Origin: Negativicutes bacterium
GTDB taxonomy: Bacteria > Bacillota > Negativicutes > Anaeromusales > Anaeromusaceae
Assembly (NCBI GenBank): GCA_009929485.1
Contig: SAAJ01000032.1
Location: forward strand, 1 to 33,974
Direction of reading: 5' to 3'
Length of the DNA: 33,974 bases
The notes beneath the pieces were generated by a model. The model saw nothing but the letters and a program-made list of their open reading frames with translations, did not search any database and was not told the origin of the DNA. Position numbers and translations under genes: made by a program. The first letter of the stretch is position 1. The number at the start of each line of letters is the position of its first letter. This document shows positions 1-7,710 of the stretch, in pieces.

Positions 1-1
1 T

Positions 2-115
2 AGAGGAAAGCTGAATTGCATTCTTGAGAACCTGGCGGAGCATCTTTCGGCGTATTATGTCGCGTTGTTTTTTAAAAATACTAGTTATGCAAAAGACTCG
101 TATCTATGGGGTTAA
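2..115 (+). CDS. C-terminal tail of an unidentified protein entering from the left edge
   Basis: An open frame runs from the window edge to a TAA at 113-115 and would encode the last 37 residues of a protein (ending KDSYLWG). It overlaps the ATG of the next gene by 10 bases, as translationally coupled genes often do. I do not recognise the sequence. It may be the end of a real upstream gene or a chance open frame, because only 37 codons are visible. Confidence 0.25.
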   Translation, partial: RGKLNCILENLAEHLSAYYVALFFKNTSYAKDSYLWG

Positions 116-2736
116 TAGGGTCATTGCTGTTTTCTGTTTTTACTTACTATGAAATTAGTAATGCCCGGGAGTTTGCGTTAAAGAGCTTTGAGCAAACAGT
201 TCTTTTGGAAACTAATTATATAACGCATTGGTTCGAAGATAATGCAAGCCGGGTGCGGACGTTGTCTCAACTGCCGTCTGTACGCCGCGGAGATATGAAT
301 TCTTTTTTTCAGCGAGCGGGACTGTTTGCTAAAAACAATCCTCATATTACTGGGATTACGTTCATTAATGCAACTGGAAGGGCGGTATCCGGCGAAGATG
401 TTTCAGATCGAGAATATTTTCAACGGGCAAAGCATGGAGAAGAGTATATTAGTGAAGCCTTGCAAGGTCGTTCTAGTAAAGAGTGGATTGTAGTATTCAG
501 TGCCCCTGTGTTTAATGATCAAGAAGAGTTTCTTGGCGCGGTTGTGAGCGCAGTAAAGCTTGATGCAATAGCTCAGGCGATGGAAGAATTTCATTTGGGT
601 GTTACTGGGGAGACCTATCTAGGCGCATATGGAAGTTTAGAGAAAAGTAGATGGGTGGTTGCTTGTGAGATTGCAGAATATGAAATATTAGAACCTGTTT
701 ACAATAAAATCCTAATTGCAGCTCTGATTAGTATAGGGTTAGGAATTTTGGTCTTATATTGCACAACCTTCTTTTCACGACGCATTAATCACCCTATTTC
801 AATTCTAATTGGGCAAGCTCAGAAAATTGAGCTTGGCAAGCTTCAATTTCTCCCGGAAACAGGAGTGTTTCCAGAAGAGAGTCCAAGAGAGCTAGGGGAA
901 ATTTACCGCGCGTTTCAAACGATGGCCAGGAAGCTAATTGAAGATATTCAAGAGCTAGACTGGATTAATACCAAACTAATGGAAACAGAAGAACGATTCC
1001 GCGTGTTAGCGGAAAGCTCTATGGTAGGCGTGTATATCATTGATGAAAGAGGAAAAGCTAACTATGTAAATCCTAGACTGTGTGAAATGCTTGGCTATTC
1101 CGCAAGAGAAATGGAAGCGCTAGGTTGTATTATGGAACTCATCCACCCCGAAGATAAACCAGCCGTGGAACGATGCTTTGAAGGCCGAAAAAATAATGAA
1201 ATGAAAGCGAATATGTCTTATGAGTTTAGAGTGGTTTCCAAAGAAGGAACAACAATTTACGCTGATATATATTCAACCGTTTGTTACATTGATGGAAAAT
1301 GGTCGATTATAGGGACTTTGATCGATAAAACACAACAAAAACAATGGGAAAAAATGATCTATGCAAGCGAAAGGAAAAGTAAGGCCATTATTAACGCTAT
1401 CCCAGATACGTTGCTGCGTTTAGATGCTAGAGGAAACGTGCTGGAAATAATAACTTATCCGAAAAATGGCAAGAAGGAACGCCTGGAAGATTGGCTTGAA
1501 TCCATGCGGGAATTAAATTGTATTTTCATTGAAAAACTCTTTGCAAGTGGTGAAATGCAGCACTATGAGCATGGGTTTTTACTCCATGGGAAGAAAATGA
1601 CTAAAGAAATTCGTATGGTTTCTTATGGCGATAACGAGATACTGCTATTGATTAGGGATATTACGGAACGTAAAGAAATGGAGGAACAACTGAAACATCT
1701 GAGTTACCATGACGCATTAACGGGATTGTATAATCGTGCGTATTTGGAGGAGCACCTTACAGACGAAAAATTGCAAAACAAACGGCCAGTTGGGATTATC
1801 GTGGCCGACGTAGATGGCTTAAAGCAGGTAAATGATAAGCTGGGCCATCAATTAGGGGATCGGCTGTTACAACGAGCAGCTAGTATTTTACGGGCGCAAG
1901 AGAACCATATCGTCGCGAGAGTTATGCCGTTTGGCCTGAAAGGCGTTGCCATGGCCTTGGTTATGGTAGTATTTGCTTATGCCGGCGTTGAAATGATTGG
2001 TATTACTGCGGGAGAAGCGGAAGATCCGAAGCATTCTTTGAAATCAGCCATTGATAAAGTGTTCTGGCGTATCCTCATTTTCTATGTTGGTACGATGACG
2101 GTTATCCTTTCCATTTGTCCGTGGGACACATTGCCTAAAGGGGTAAGCCCGTTTGTGATTATCTTTGAACGCATGGGAATTCCCTATGCGGCAGGAGTTA
2201 TGAACTTTGTCATTCTTTCCTCGGCGGCGTCCTGTCTGAACAGCTGTATCTATGTGTGCGGGCGGATGCTTTACGGTTTATCTCTGCGGGGAGAAGCTCC
2301 CCGGTTTTTGGGAACTCTTTCGAAACATCAAGTTCCTGCCAATGGAATTTTGTTTTCCAGCGCAGCTTGTCTGGTTGGCGTATATTTAAACTTTTCCTAT
2401 CCAGATACGGTGTTCTATTTTATGTCAGCGTGTACGGTCACTGGATGTATTTGGACTTGGGCTCTTATTATGTGTATTCACTTAAAATGGCGCAAAGGCT
2501 TAAGCGAAGAACAATTTAACCGCTTGCAGTATAAGATGCCTCTTTTTCCGTACGCAAACTACGGTGTGCTGCTTTTTTTGGGGGCCGTTGTATTAGGGAT
2601 GAGCTATGACCCGGATAATTTAGTAGGTCTTTATGTGGCGCCATTCTGGTATGGAGGCTTATTCTTGGTATATCAAGTCTTGAAGAGCCGCAATAAAGCG
2701 GTCGCCGTAGTGGAAGAGCGTTGCCAGGCCAATTGA
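106..2736 (+). CDS. Chimeric protein: Cache-HAMP-PAS-PAS-truncated GGDEF sensor fused in frame to the C-terminal half of an amino-acid permease
   Basis: Residues 1-605 read as a membrane sensor: an N-terminal TM segment, an extracytoplasmic Cache-like domain (about 30-195), a second TM (about 200-222), HAMP, two PAS domains (about 295-410 and 425-525), and the first part of a GGDEF domain starting HDALTGLYNRAYLEEHL. At residue 606, directly after IVAR, where the RxGGDEF signature should follow, the sequence switches to MPFGLKGVAMALVMVVFAYA, typical of TM6 of APC-superfamily amino-acid permeases (GabP/LysP-like), and continues through about seven TM segments to the end. The permease therefore lacks its first five TM helices (roughly 200 residues) and the cyclase lacks its active site. 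Neither half should work as in its family. The ATG at 106 has no strong ribosome site and leaves only a very short cytoplasmic start. This is a genomic fusion scar or an assembly join. Confidence 0.8.
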   Translation: MGLIGSLLFSVFTYYEISNAREFALKSFEQTVLLETNYITHWFEDNASRVRTLSQLPSVRRGDMNSFFQRAGLFAKNNPHITGITFINATGRAVSGEDVSDREYFQRAKHGEEYISEALQGRSSKEWIVVFSAPVFNDQEEFLGAVVSAVKLDAIAQAMEEFHLGVTGETYLGAYGSLEKSRWVVACEIAEYEILEPVYNKILIAALISIGLGILVLYCTTFFSRRINHPISILIGQAQKIELGKLQFLPETGVFPEESPRELGEIYRAFQTMARKLIEDIQELDWINTKLMETEERFRVLAESSMVGVYIIDERGKANYVNPRLCEMLGYSAREMEALGCIMELIHPEDKPAVERCFEGRKNNEMKANMSYEFRVVSKEGTTIYADIYSTVCYIDGKWSIIGTLIDKTQQKQWEKMIYASERKSKAIINAIPDTLLRLDARGNVLEIITYPKNGKKERLEDWLESMRELNCIFIEKLFASGEMQHYEHGFLLHGKKMTKEIRMVSYGDNEILLLIRDITERKEMEEQLKHLSYHDALTGLYNRAYLEEHLTDEKLQNKRPVGIIVADVDGLKQVNDKLGHQLGDRLLQRAASILRAQENHIVARVMPFGLKGVAMALVMVVFAYAGVEMIGITAGEAEDPKHSLKSAIDKVFWRILIFYVGTMTVILSICPWDTLPKGVSPFVIIFERMGIPYAAGVMNFVILSSAASCLNSCIYVCGRMLYGLSLRGEAPRFLGTLSKHQVPANGILFSSAACLVGVYLNFSYPDTVFYFMSACTVTGCIWTWALIMCIHLKWRKGLSEEQFNRLQYKMPLFPYANYGVLLFLGAVVLGMSYDPDNLVGLYVAPFWYGGLFLVYQVLKSRNKAVAVVEERCQAN

Positions 2737-2743
2737 AAAAGCA

Positions 2744-2830
2744 TCATGCGGCTGCTTCTTTATATTCTTGCATGTGATTAATGTCTTCTTGGAGAGCTTT
2801 TTGGAAACTGTTGTTGAACTTAATTGTACG
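2744..2830 (-). pseudogene. Possible C-terminal remnant of an unidentified gene
   Basis: On the minus strand a short frame after an in-frame TAA (2831-2833) reads RTIKFNNSFQKALQEDINHM and continues to a TGA at 2744-2746, 28 residues in all. The composition looks like coding sequence and the tail resembles the end of a larger protein, possibly a transposase, but there is no start codon or ribosome site. It lies between the chimeric gene and the 2900 hairpin. Support is weak. Confidence 0.2.
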
Positions 2831-2899
2831 TTATCTTTTGGGCATGGTTAGCAAACAACGACAGCAATAGTTAAAATCAAATAATAAACCGGCGGACTA

Positions 2900-2950
2900 G
2901 TATGAAACGCAAAAAACGTTCCAAGAGGGAACGTTTTTTGCGTTTCATAC
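2900..2950. terminator. Bidirectional terminator hairpin with a 23-bp perfect stem
   Basis: Bases 2900-2922 are perfectly complementary to 2928-2950 around a five-base loop (AAGAG). The inner part is a CGTTCC/GGAACG stem flanked by A6 on the left and T6 on the right, the layout of an intrinsic terminator that works in both directions. It sits between two convergent genes (ending at 2736 on + and 3048 on -), which fits that role. Confidence 0.7.
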
Positions 2951-3047
2951 GTCGTATTAGGTTGAGTTGCATACGCACTAGAAGCGGGGAACGAAAAAGA
3001 GGGGGAGTGAGGAGGGAAGATCTATTGATGTTAAGATTCGAAAACGG

Positions 3048-3497
3048 TTATTGTGAAGTTTTTTTTGCGTCAGTAGTAACTGCGGAGCGGTGCTGCGGAT
3101 ATAATTCTTTGGCCACTATTTTGGACTGAGCTTCGCTAAGTCCAGCCCCGGTAATCAGATCGCTTACTGTATTGTGAGCCCGAGTGATTTTTAATTTGTT
3201 TTTAGAATAAGCTTCACGTTCTGCAGGGGTCATTTTTTTGGTCTTTTTATATTCTGCACGGCGTTCTGCATCTTTTTTCTTATACATGGCAATGATTTTT
3301 CCTTTTTGCTGGTTGGTTATGGTTCCCTGAGCGACCAGAACTTTCAAGGTCTCTTCTGTGTGCTGCATAAAGGTTTTAAAGTAGTCTTGCTGCGGGACGG
3401 TTTGGGGGGCGCCAGCCAGAGCGACTCCAGCGAAGCTGAAACATATCAAGCCAAGAAGAAGGGAACGGCAAATTTTTTTCAAATGCATGAGCAGCAT
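3048..3497 (-). CDS. Small secreted protein of unknown function
   Basis: A 149-residue protein. The N-terminus has a basic stretch, a hydrophobic core (SLLLGLICFSFAGVALA) and a likely signal-peptidase site after ALA, so export is expected. The mature part is short, highly charged and helical (rich in Lys, Glu, Arg) with a GTITNQQKGKI segment. I start it at the ATG at 3497 because AGGAGG (3506-3511) lies 8 bases upstream. A TTG at 3503 would leave only 2 bases. It is monocistronic and convergent with the chimeric gene. I recognise no family with confidence. Confidence 0.65.
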   Translation of the reverse strand: MLLMHLKKICRSLLLGLICFSFAGVALAGAPQTVPQQDYFKTFMQHTEETLKVLVAQGTITNQQKGKIIAMYKKKDAERRAEYKKTKKMTPAEREAYSKNKLKITRAHNTVSDLITGAGLSEAQSKIVAKELYPQHRSAVTTDAKKTSQ

Positions 3498-3751
3498 CGG
3501 CAAATCCTCCTAAACAATATTTCTATTACATTGTAGACGCAAAACAAGGACTATTTCAATGCTTTTTTACCAGGTTAAAAATGGTCTAACAAGGTTGATT
3601 TCCAGAACCAAGAAGACGAAAAAGAAAGATTTTTTTGACAATGTCTAGTAGATTCTGTTTTTACGAAAGGAATAAGCAAAGTTTTGTTGAAATAAAACAT
3701 AAAATGATAACTATGTAATGTTGTAAGGAGGTTGTAAAAGGAGGCGACAAT

Positions 3752-3895
3752 ATGAAGCGTTCGATTGGGATCATGATTTTGGCAGGATGCCTAACTATTT
3801 GGCAAGCAGGAATTTGTGCTGCGTATACGGTAACATCTCCATTCGGGATGCGCATACACCCGATTCATGGTACTTGGCAGTTTCAGAGTTCGTAA
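3752..3895 (+). pseudogene. Truncated M23 (LytM-like) peptidase, N-terminal fragment
   Basis: A good ribosome site (AAAGGAGG) precedes an ATG that encodes a signal peptide and then AYTVTSPFGMRIHPIHGTWQF, the well-known start of the M23 zinc-peptidase domain (normally followed by a HxGxD motif). After QF the reading departs from the family and stops at TAA (3893-3895), giving only 47 residues. The catalytic domain is missing. The break at about 3885 coincides with entry into AT-rich sequence, so the gene was probably cut by a recombination or insertion event. The upstream 3498-3751 holds only candidate AT-rich promoter sequence. Confidence 0.6.
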
Positions 3896-3957
3896 GTAAG
3901 TTTTAACACAATAAATCAAAAAACACGAAAGTTCAACACAAAGTAAGAGGTGGCAAA

Positions 3958-4272
3958 ATGGATAATGATAATATAGATGAAATGGTTTCTAGTGTATTAA
4001 AAGTATTATCTAATCCGCTGAGAATAAAAGTTGTTCTCGTCCTTAGAGAGGGAGAAAAAAGAGTATCAGAAATAGCAGATAGAACTAATTGTCACCAAGC
4101 TAATCTTGCACGGCACTTAAATGAACTGAAAATAATAGATTTTATTGAATCCCGAAGAGAAGGTCAATCGAAGTATTATTTTTTAAAATCTCCGGAATTA
4201 TTAAAAGTAATAGATATTGGAGAGGCGTTTATTAAAGACAGGGCTAAGAGGAAATTAGCTAAACTTAGATAA
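3958..4272 (+). CDS. ArsR-family winged-helix transcriptional regulator
   Basis: A 104-residue protein with the ArsR/SmtB fold: LKVLSNPLRIKVVLVL (helix 1 region), a recognition helix around CHQANLARHLNELK, and a wing in which SRREGQSKYYFLKS follows. It binds DNA as a dimer in this family. A single Cys (in TNCHQ) lies close to the recognition helix, but no CxCxxC metal site is present, so the signal is unknown. GAGGTGG precedes the ATG by 5 bases. It stands alone in an AT-rich patch (3886-4978) whose flanks are broken genes, suggesting acquisition by transfer. Confidence 0.8.
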   Translation: MDNDNIDEMVSSVLKVLSNPLRIKVVLVLREGEKRVSEIADRTNCHQANLARHLNELKIIDFIESRREGQSKYYFLKSPELLKVIDIGEAFIKDRAKRKLAKLR

Positions 4273-4471
4273 TTAGACCGAATAATTTGAATTTTCCGAA
4301 TCAACATTAAAGAGACTTAGTGAAGGCGCTCTGGGTATCGAATATGAATGCAAGTGATTTCAATTTAGTGTAAATTATGGGAGAAAAATCAGATCAAATG
4401 ATGCATTAAATTAGTATGGCAAAATGACAAGATGAACTAGAATCAAATGCAAAGATGGCGTAAATGAAGTG

Positions 4472-4496
4472 AAAAGCAGCACGTTTAGGTGCTGCT
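4472..4496 (-). terminator. Intrinsic terminator for the minus-strand GNAT fragment
   Basis: An 8-bp stem (AGCAGCAC/GTGCTGCT) with a six-base loop is followed, reading on the minus strand, by a short T-run (complement of AAAA at 4472-4475). It lies 39 bases beyond the stop of the GNAT fragment. The T-run is short, so termination would be moderate. Confidence 0.45.
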
Positions 4497-4534
4497 AGTA
4501 AGTAATTCTTATAGGTCTGGCGGATGCAGATTAT

Positions 4535-4933
4535 TTAAAGATTAGCTATGTTATTAGTTTGTGTCAAGTCTTTAAATAGCAGGTTAGTGCCGTCAATAGA
4601 GTGGTAATCTAATTTGGAAAAGAAGCATTTTATGCTGGGGATAGCACAAGGGTCCTCTATGAAACAAGTATCTCCCTTTAAGAGTTCGGAACCGATTGGA
4701 AACGTAATTGCATAGTCGATCTTAAAGCCGGAGGAGTATGCTAATATGTGTTCTAAATTGCTGATTATTTGATGTCCAATGCCTTGTTTTCTATAGTGGG
4801 CATCAATATATAGACATTTTATGAAAAAAAGATTTTTTTCAGTACTTGCAAATTTTTTATTCGCAAATTGATTTATCTTCTTCGCACTATTTGACTCTTT
4901 TTGTTCAAAGGGTTGTCGATGATGATGAGGCAC
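4535..4933 (-). CDS. GNAT-family acetyltransferase, probably 5'-truncated
   Basis: The frame encodes the C-terminal part of a GNAT N-acetyltransferase: CLYIDAHYRKQGIGHQIISN is the motif A strand and acetyl-CoA pyrophosphate-binding loop (R/QxxGxG/A), and a C-terminal SIKCFFSKLDYHSID matches motif B. The first strands and helices of the fold are missing. The only start near the top is a GTG at 4933 without a ribosome site, and the first 25 residues do not look like GNAT. The gene probably lost its 5' end at the same junction that cut the divergent DUF192 gene. The substrate cannot be told. Confidence 0.5.
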   Translation of the reverse strand: MPHHHRQPFEQKESNSAKKINQFANKKFASTEKNLFFIKCLYIDAHYRKQGIGHQIISNLEHILAYSSGFKIDYAITFPIGSELLKGDTCFIEDPCAIPSIKCFFSKLDYHSIDGTNLLFKDLTQTNNIANL

Positions 4934-4978
4934 TTCAGTTGATGAGAAATAAAGTTACTATTTATTAAAAGTTTATGT

Positions 4979-5242
4979 TTGCGAGGGCTGCTGGGACGAA
5001 AGCAGTTCGGGGAAAATGAGGGGCTGGTCATCATTCCCTGTAATGCCGTGCATACCATCGGCATGGCTTTCGCGCTAGATTTGCTGTTTTTAGCGCGTGA
5101 CGGCACTGTCTTGCAGCTGGAACAAGATGTGCGGCCCTGGCGGATGCGCTTTTGTTTGAAGGCGCATGCAGTCGTGGAACTGCCTGCGGGCGTTTTGCAG
5201 CATTTGCCTTGCCAAATTGGTGAACAGGTTGTTTGGAGCTAA
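4979..5242 (+). CDS. DUF192-family protein, N-terminally truncated
   Basis: The 87-residue reading holds most of the DUF192 domain: RGLLGR near the start, EGLVIIPCNAVHTIGMAFAL, the FLARDG strand and the PWR...AVVELPAG core. Family members are usually about 110-150 residues and begin 20-30 residues earlier, often with a signal peptide. Here the open frame reaches back only to 4946, and the residues before LRGLLGR are encoded by AT-rich, non-family sequence. The TTG at 4979 has no ribosome site. I read it as a broken gene whose 5' end was replaced. The biochemical role of DUF192 is not established. Confidence 0.55.
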   Translation: MRGLLGRKQFGENEGLVIIPCNAVHTIGMAFALDLLFLARDGTVLQLEQDVRPWRMRFCLKAHAVVELPAGVLQHLPCQIGEQVVWS

Positions 5243-5368
5243 AAGGAGCATATCGCAAAGGCTGTTGTCTAGTTTATATAGGCAATGGCCTTTTAATTTA
5301 CACAGTAGGAATGCTGGGGAAAATGGCGAAGTTAAACTACATGAGCAATACATAGGGAGGTTTACCGC

Positions 5369-6133
5369 ATGGGAATGGGCGCGATAGGGATAGGCGTTGT
5401 TCTAGGATTATTTGTTGGCCATTTTCTTGCTGCTTGCATCTATTGCATTCCCAGGCAGCAATCACTATGGGGCTGGCGGAGACTATGCCCGCATTGTCAG
5501 GCTAATGTAGGATGGCAAGATAAGATTCCTTTGCTGGGGTATATGTTGAATCGAGGGCGCTGCCGTTATTGTCAGGAGGCAATCGGAGTACAGCAAGTGA
5601 CGGCGGAATTGGCGATGGCCGCATTGGGAGGCGTTGCGGTGTGGCAAGGCGAAACTTGGCTGCAAAGCGGGGCATTCATGGTTCTGGCGGCATTTTTATT
5701 GTTGATTTCTTTTATTGATTACGAGTGGCAGTTGATCTTTGATAAGGTTCTTGTTCTTTTTGCAGTATGCGGTTTGGCGATTAGTGTTTTTGGAAGTGAT
5801 TCCTGGCTGCAAGCGCTTTTGGCGCATGGCCTTTCTGTGCTTGGCGGCGGCGTTGTCATGGTGGTGATTGCGTTGGCCAGCCGCGGCGGCATGGGTGGGG
5901 GAGACGTCAAGTTTGTCATGGCTGCGGGGTGTTGGCTAACGGGGGCTCAATTGTTTTTGATGTTGTTGATAGCCTTCTTTGCAGGCGGTCTAATAGGGGG
6001 CTTGCTGCTGCTTTTAGGGCTTAAGGGACGTAAAGATTACATTCCTTTTGGGCCGTTTTTGGCGTTAGGCTGTTTGGTGGCGTATGTATATGGATATCAG
6101 CTGTTACAGTGGTATTGGCAGGGGCTTTTTTAA
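5369..6133 (+). CDS. Type 4 prepilin peptidase (A24 family)
   Basis: A membrane aspartic peptidase that cleaves and N-methylates type IV pilin-like leader peptides. The 254 residues show the full-length bacterial layout: TM1, a cytoplasmic zinc loop with CPHC (40-43) and CRYC (65-68), then the peptidase core with the catalytic aspartates in FIDYEW (D117) and GMGGGDVK (D179), within about eight TM helices. GGGAGG precedes the ATG by 9 bases. It is followed by a strong terminator and no pilin genes are in the window, so its substrates are encoded elsewhere. Equivalent names are PilD/ComC. Confidence 0.9.
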   Translation: MGMGAIGIGVVLGLFVGHFLAACIYCIPRQQSLWGWRRLCPHCQANVGWQDKIPLLGYMLNRGRCRYCQEAIGVQQVTAELAMAALGGVAVWQGETWLQSGAFMVLAAFLLLISFIDYEWQLIFDKVLVLFAVCGLAISVFGSDSWLQALLAHGLSVLGGGVVMVVIALASRGGMGGGDVKFVMAAGCWLTGAQLFLMLLIAFFAGGLIGGLLLLLGLKGRKDYIPFGPFLALGCLVAYVYGYQLLQWYWQGLF

Positions 6134-6194
6134 AGTGGGTCCTATGTCCCGTGTGGCGTGCAGCGCCAAGAAGTAAGTTTTTACCTGTAGCCTG

Positions 6195-6234
6195 GACTGT
6201 ATTGAGACGTAAGTTTCAATACAGTCTTTTTTTT
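6195..6234 (+). terminator. Rho-independent terminator after the prepilin peptidase
   Basis: An 11-bp perfect stem (GACTGTATTGA at 6195-6205 with 6216-6226) is followed directly by eight T residues (6227-6234), ending the 5369-6133 transcript before yqeC. Confidence 0.85.
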
Positions 6235-6329
6235 GCATTTGTTTTGTTTTTTACCTGGAAATTAGTGAAAAAAACAAGTAAATAGGGTACTCTGATATCA
6301 TAATAGAGAAAATGAAGGAGGTGTGGACT

Positions 6330-7094
6330 GTGCAGCAAGCCTGGCGATCCTTGAAGCTTCCTGGAAAGGGAATTATTTCTTTGGTGGGAGCTGGCGGGAA
6401 GACCTCTTTAGCGTTATCTCTGTTGGCAGAAGCGCAAGAAAAACAGTTGCCTGCTGTGCTGACGACGACGACAAAAATGCATTGGAAGCAACTGGCTCAA
6501 TTTCGGCCGATTGTTTGCGACTCAGCAGCGGAAACGGCAGGGAGGCTGGCTTTGCGGCAGTCTTTGGGGCAGACGGCTGCTTGGATAGGCGGCTGGCTTG
6601 GCGAGAAAGCGGTAGGAGTAGAACCGGAAGAAGTGGATTGGCTGCTTGAAATGCTGCCGGAGGCGGTTATTTTGGTGGAGGCGGATGGTGCCAAGGGTTG
6701 CTGGTTGAAAGCGCCGGCTTGTCATGAACCGGTAGTTCCTTCCGAAACGGCTGTGACCATTGGCGTCCTTAATATACGGGCTTTGGGGAAGAGGCTGGAA
6801 CAACGGTTTGTTTATCGGCTGCCCGAAGTTTGCAGCATACTGGGCAAAAAACCGGGCGAGTATGTGGATTTACAAGACTATGTACTATTGGCGACGTCTT
6901 CCAGAGGGGTTTTTCAATACGCCCAGGGCCGACGATTGCTATTGCTTACAGGGGGAGAGAAAAACAGCGATTTTCCGCTGGCGGAGTTTGCGGCTTGCTT
7001 GCAGGTGGAGCAGGCGGATATAGAGCTTTGCGCTTTAGCTCATCGCAACTCTAAAACATTGCGGTTGGAAATAATGGAGGTGCAAGAATTGTGA
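6330..7094 (+). CDS. yqeC: YqeC-family selenium-dependent hydroxylase accessory protein
   Basis: The protein has a Walker-A-like GAGGKT (residues 20-25 from this start), TTTTKM, and the family signature EADGAKG (117-123) followed by KAPACHEPVVP. These match YqeC, a probable accessory factor for selenium-dependent molybdenum hydroxylases; the biochemical step is not proven. I choose GTG at 6330 because AAGGAGG (6315-6321) lies 8 bases before it. An ATG at 6312 is upstream of that ribosome site and would add six residues. It overlaps mocA by four bases, so the two are coupled. The hydroxylase itself and selenium genes are not in the window. Confidence 0.85.
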   Translation: MQQAWRSLKLPGKGIISLVGAGGKTSLALSLLAEAQEKQLPAVLTTTTKMHWKQLAQFRPIVCDSAAETAGRLALRQSLGQTAAWIGGWLGEKAVGVEPEEVDWLLEMLPEAVILVEADGAKGCWLKAPACHEPVVPSETAVTIGVLNIRALGKRLEQRFVYRLPEVCSILGKKPGEYVDLQDYVLLATSSRGVFQYAQGRRLLLLTGGEKNSDFPLAEFAACLQVEQADIELCALAHRNSKTLRLEIMEVQEL

Positions 7095-7708
7095 GCGTAT
7101 CAATTGGCGCTGTGGTTTTGGCTGCAGGCATGGCGGTTCGCATGGGACGACAGAAATTGCTGCTGCCGTTAGATGGCAAACCAATGCTGGCTCATGTGCT
7201 GGAAGTGGTGGCTGCAGTTCCTTTTGCAAGCCGGGTTGTTGTTATTGGGGAACCGCAAGAACCATTGGCGGCCTTGTGCCAGGAGCAGGGAATACCCAGC
7301 GTTTTTAACGAAAAACGCAAAAGTGGACAAGCTTCTTCCGTTTGCCTGGGGTTGGCTGAACTGGGGGACGGTTTAGATGGAGTGCTTTTTTTGCAGGGAG
7401 ATCAGCCGTTGATTACGAAATCTTTGGTGAAGCGAATGCTGGAAGCTTTTTGCCAATTGCAGGATTCCAAGGCTATTTTGGTTCCGGTGCATGCCGGCGT
7501 GTTGCGCAGCCCAATTTTGTTTGGGGCGCATTGGCTGAAGGAATTAGCGTTGTTAAAGGATGACTGCGGCGGCAAGGAATTGGTGCGGCGTTACCCGGAG
7601 CATGTAAGAACGCTGGCTTGGGCGGAGCGCTTTGTATTTGAAGACGCGGATACTTGGGAGGAATATTTGCGGCTTCAGCGGTTGCTGGAAGCAAAAAGCA
7701 AGGAGTGA
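7091..7708 (+). CDS. mocA: Molybdenum cofactor cytidylyltransferase (MocA/YgfJ family)
   Basis: This nucleotidyltransferase-fold protein would convert molybdopterin cofactor plus CTP to the cytosine dinucleotide form used by xanthine-dehydrogenase-type enzymes. The N-terminal loop LAAGMAVRMGRQKLLLPL binds the nucleotide and the QGDQP motif (Asp104) binds metal; the usual length (about 200 residues) is kept. It starts with GTG overlapping the yqeC stop (GTGA) and has GGAGG about 9 bases upstream. With yqeC it forms a two-gene maturation operon. Confidence 0.85.
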   Translation: MSVSIGAVVLAAGMAVRMGRQKLLLPLDGKPMLAHVLEVVAAVPFASRVVVIGEPQEPLAALCQEQGIPSVFNEKRKSGQASSVCLGLAELGDGLDGVLFLQGDQPLITKSLVKRMLEAFCQLQDSKAILVPVHAGVLRSPILFGAHWLKELALLKDDCGGKELVRRYPEHVRTLAWAERFVFEDADTWEEYLRLQRLLEAKSKE

Positions 7709-7710
7709 AG

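Noticed and set aside
2902-3129. Plus-strand frame of 75 codons beginning MKRKKRSKRERF
   Set aside because: Its first 16 codons lie on the perfect inverted repeat at 2900-2950 and the rest overlaps the end of the minus-strand secreted protein. There is no ribosome site.
4979-5242. DUF192 gene as an intact short protein
   Set aside because: The residues before LRGLLGR do not match the family, there is no ribosome site, and the junction coincides with the loss of the GNAT start, so truncation is more likely.
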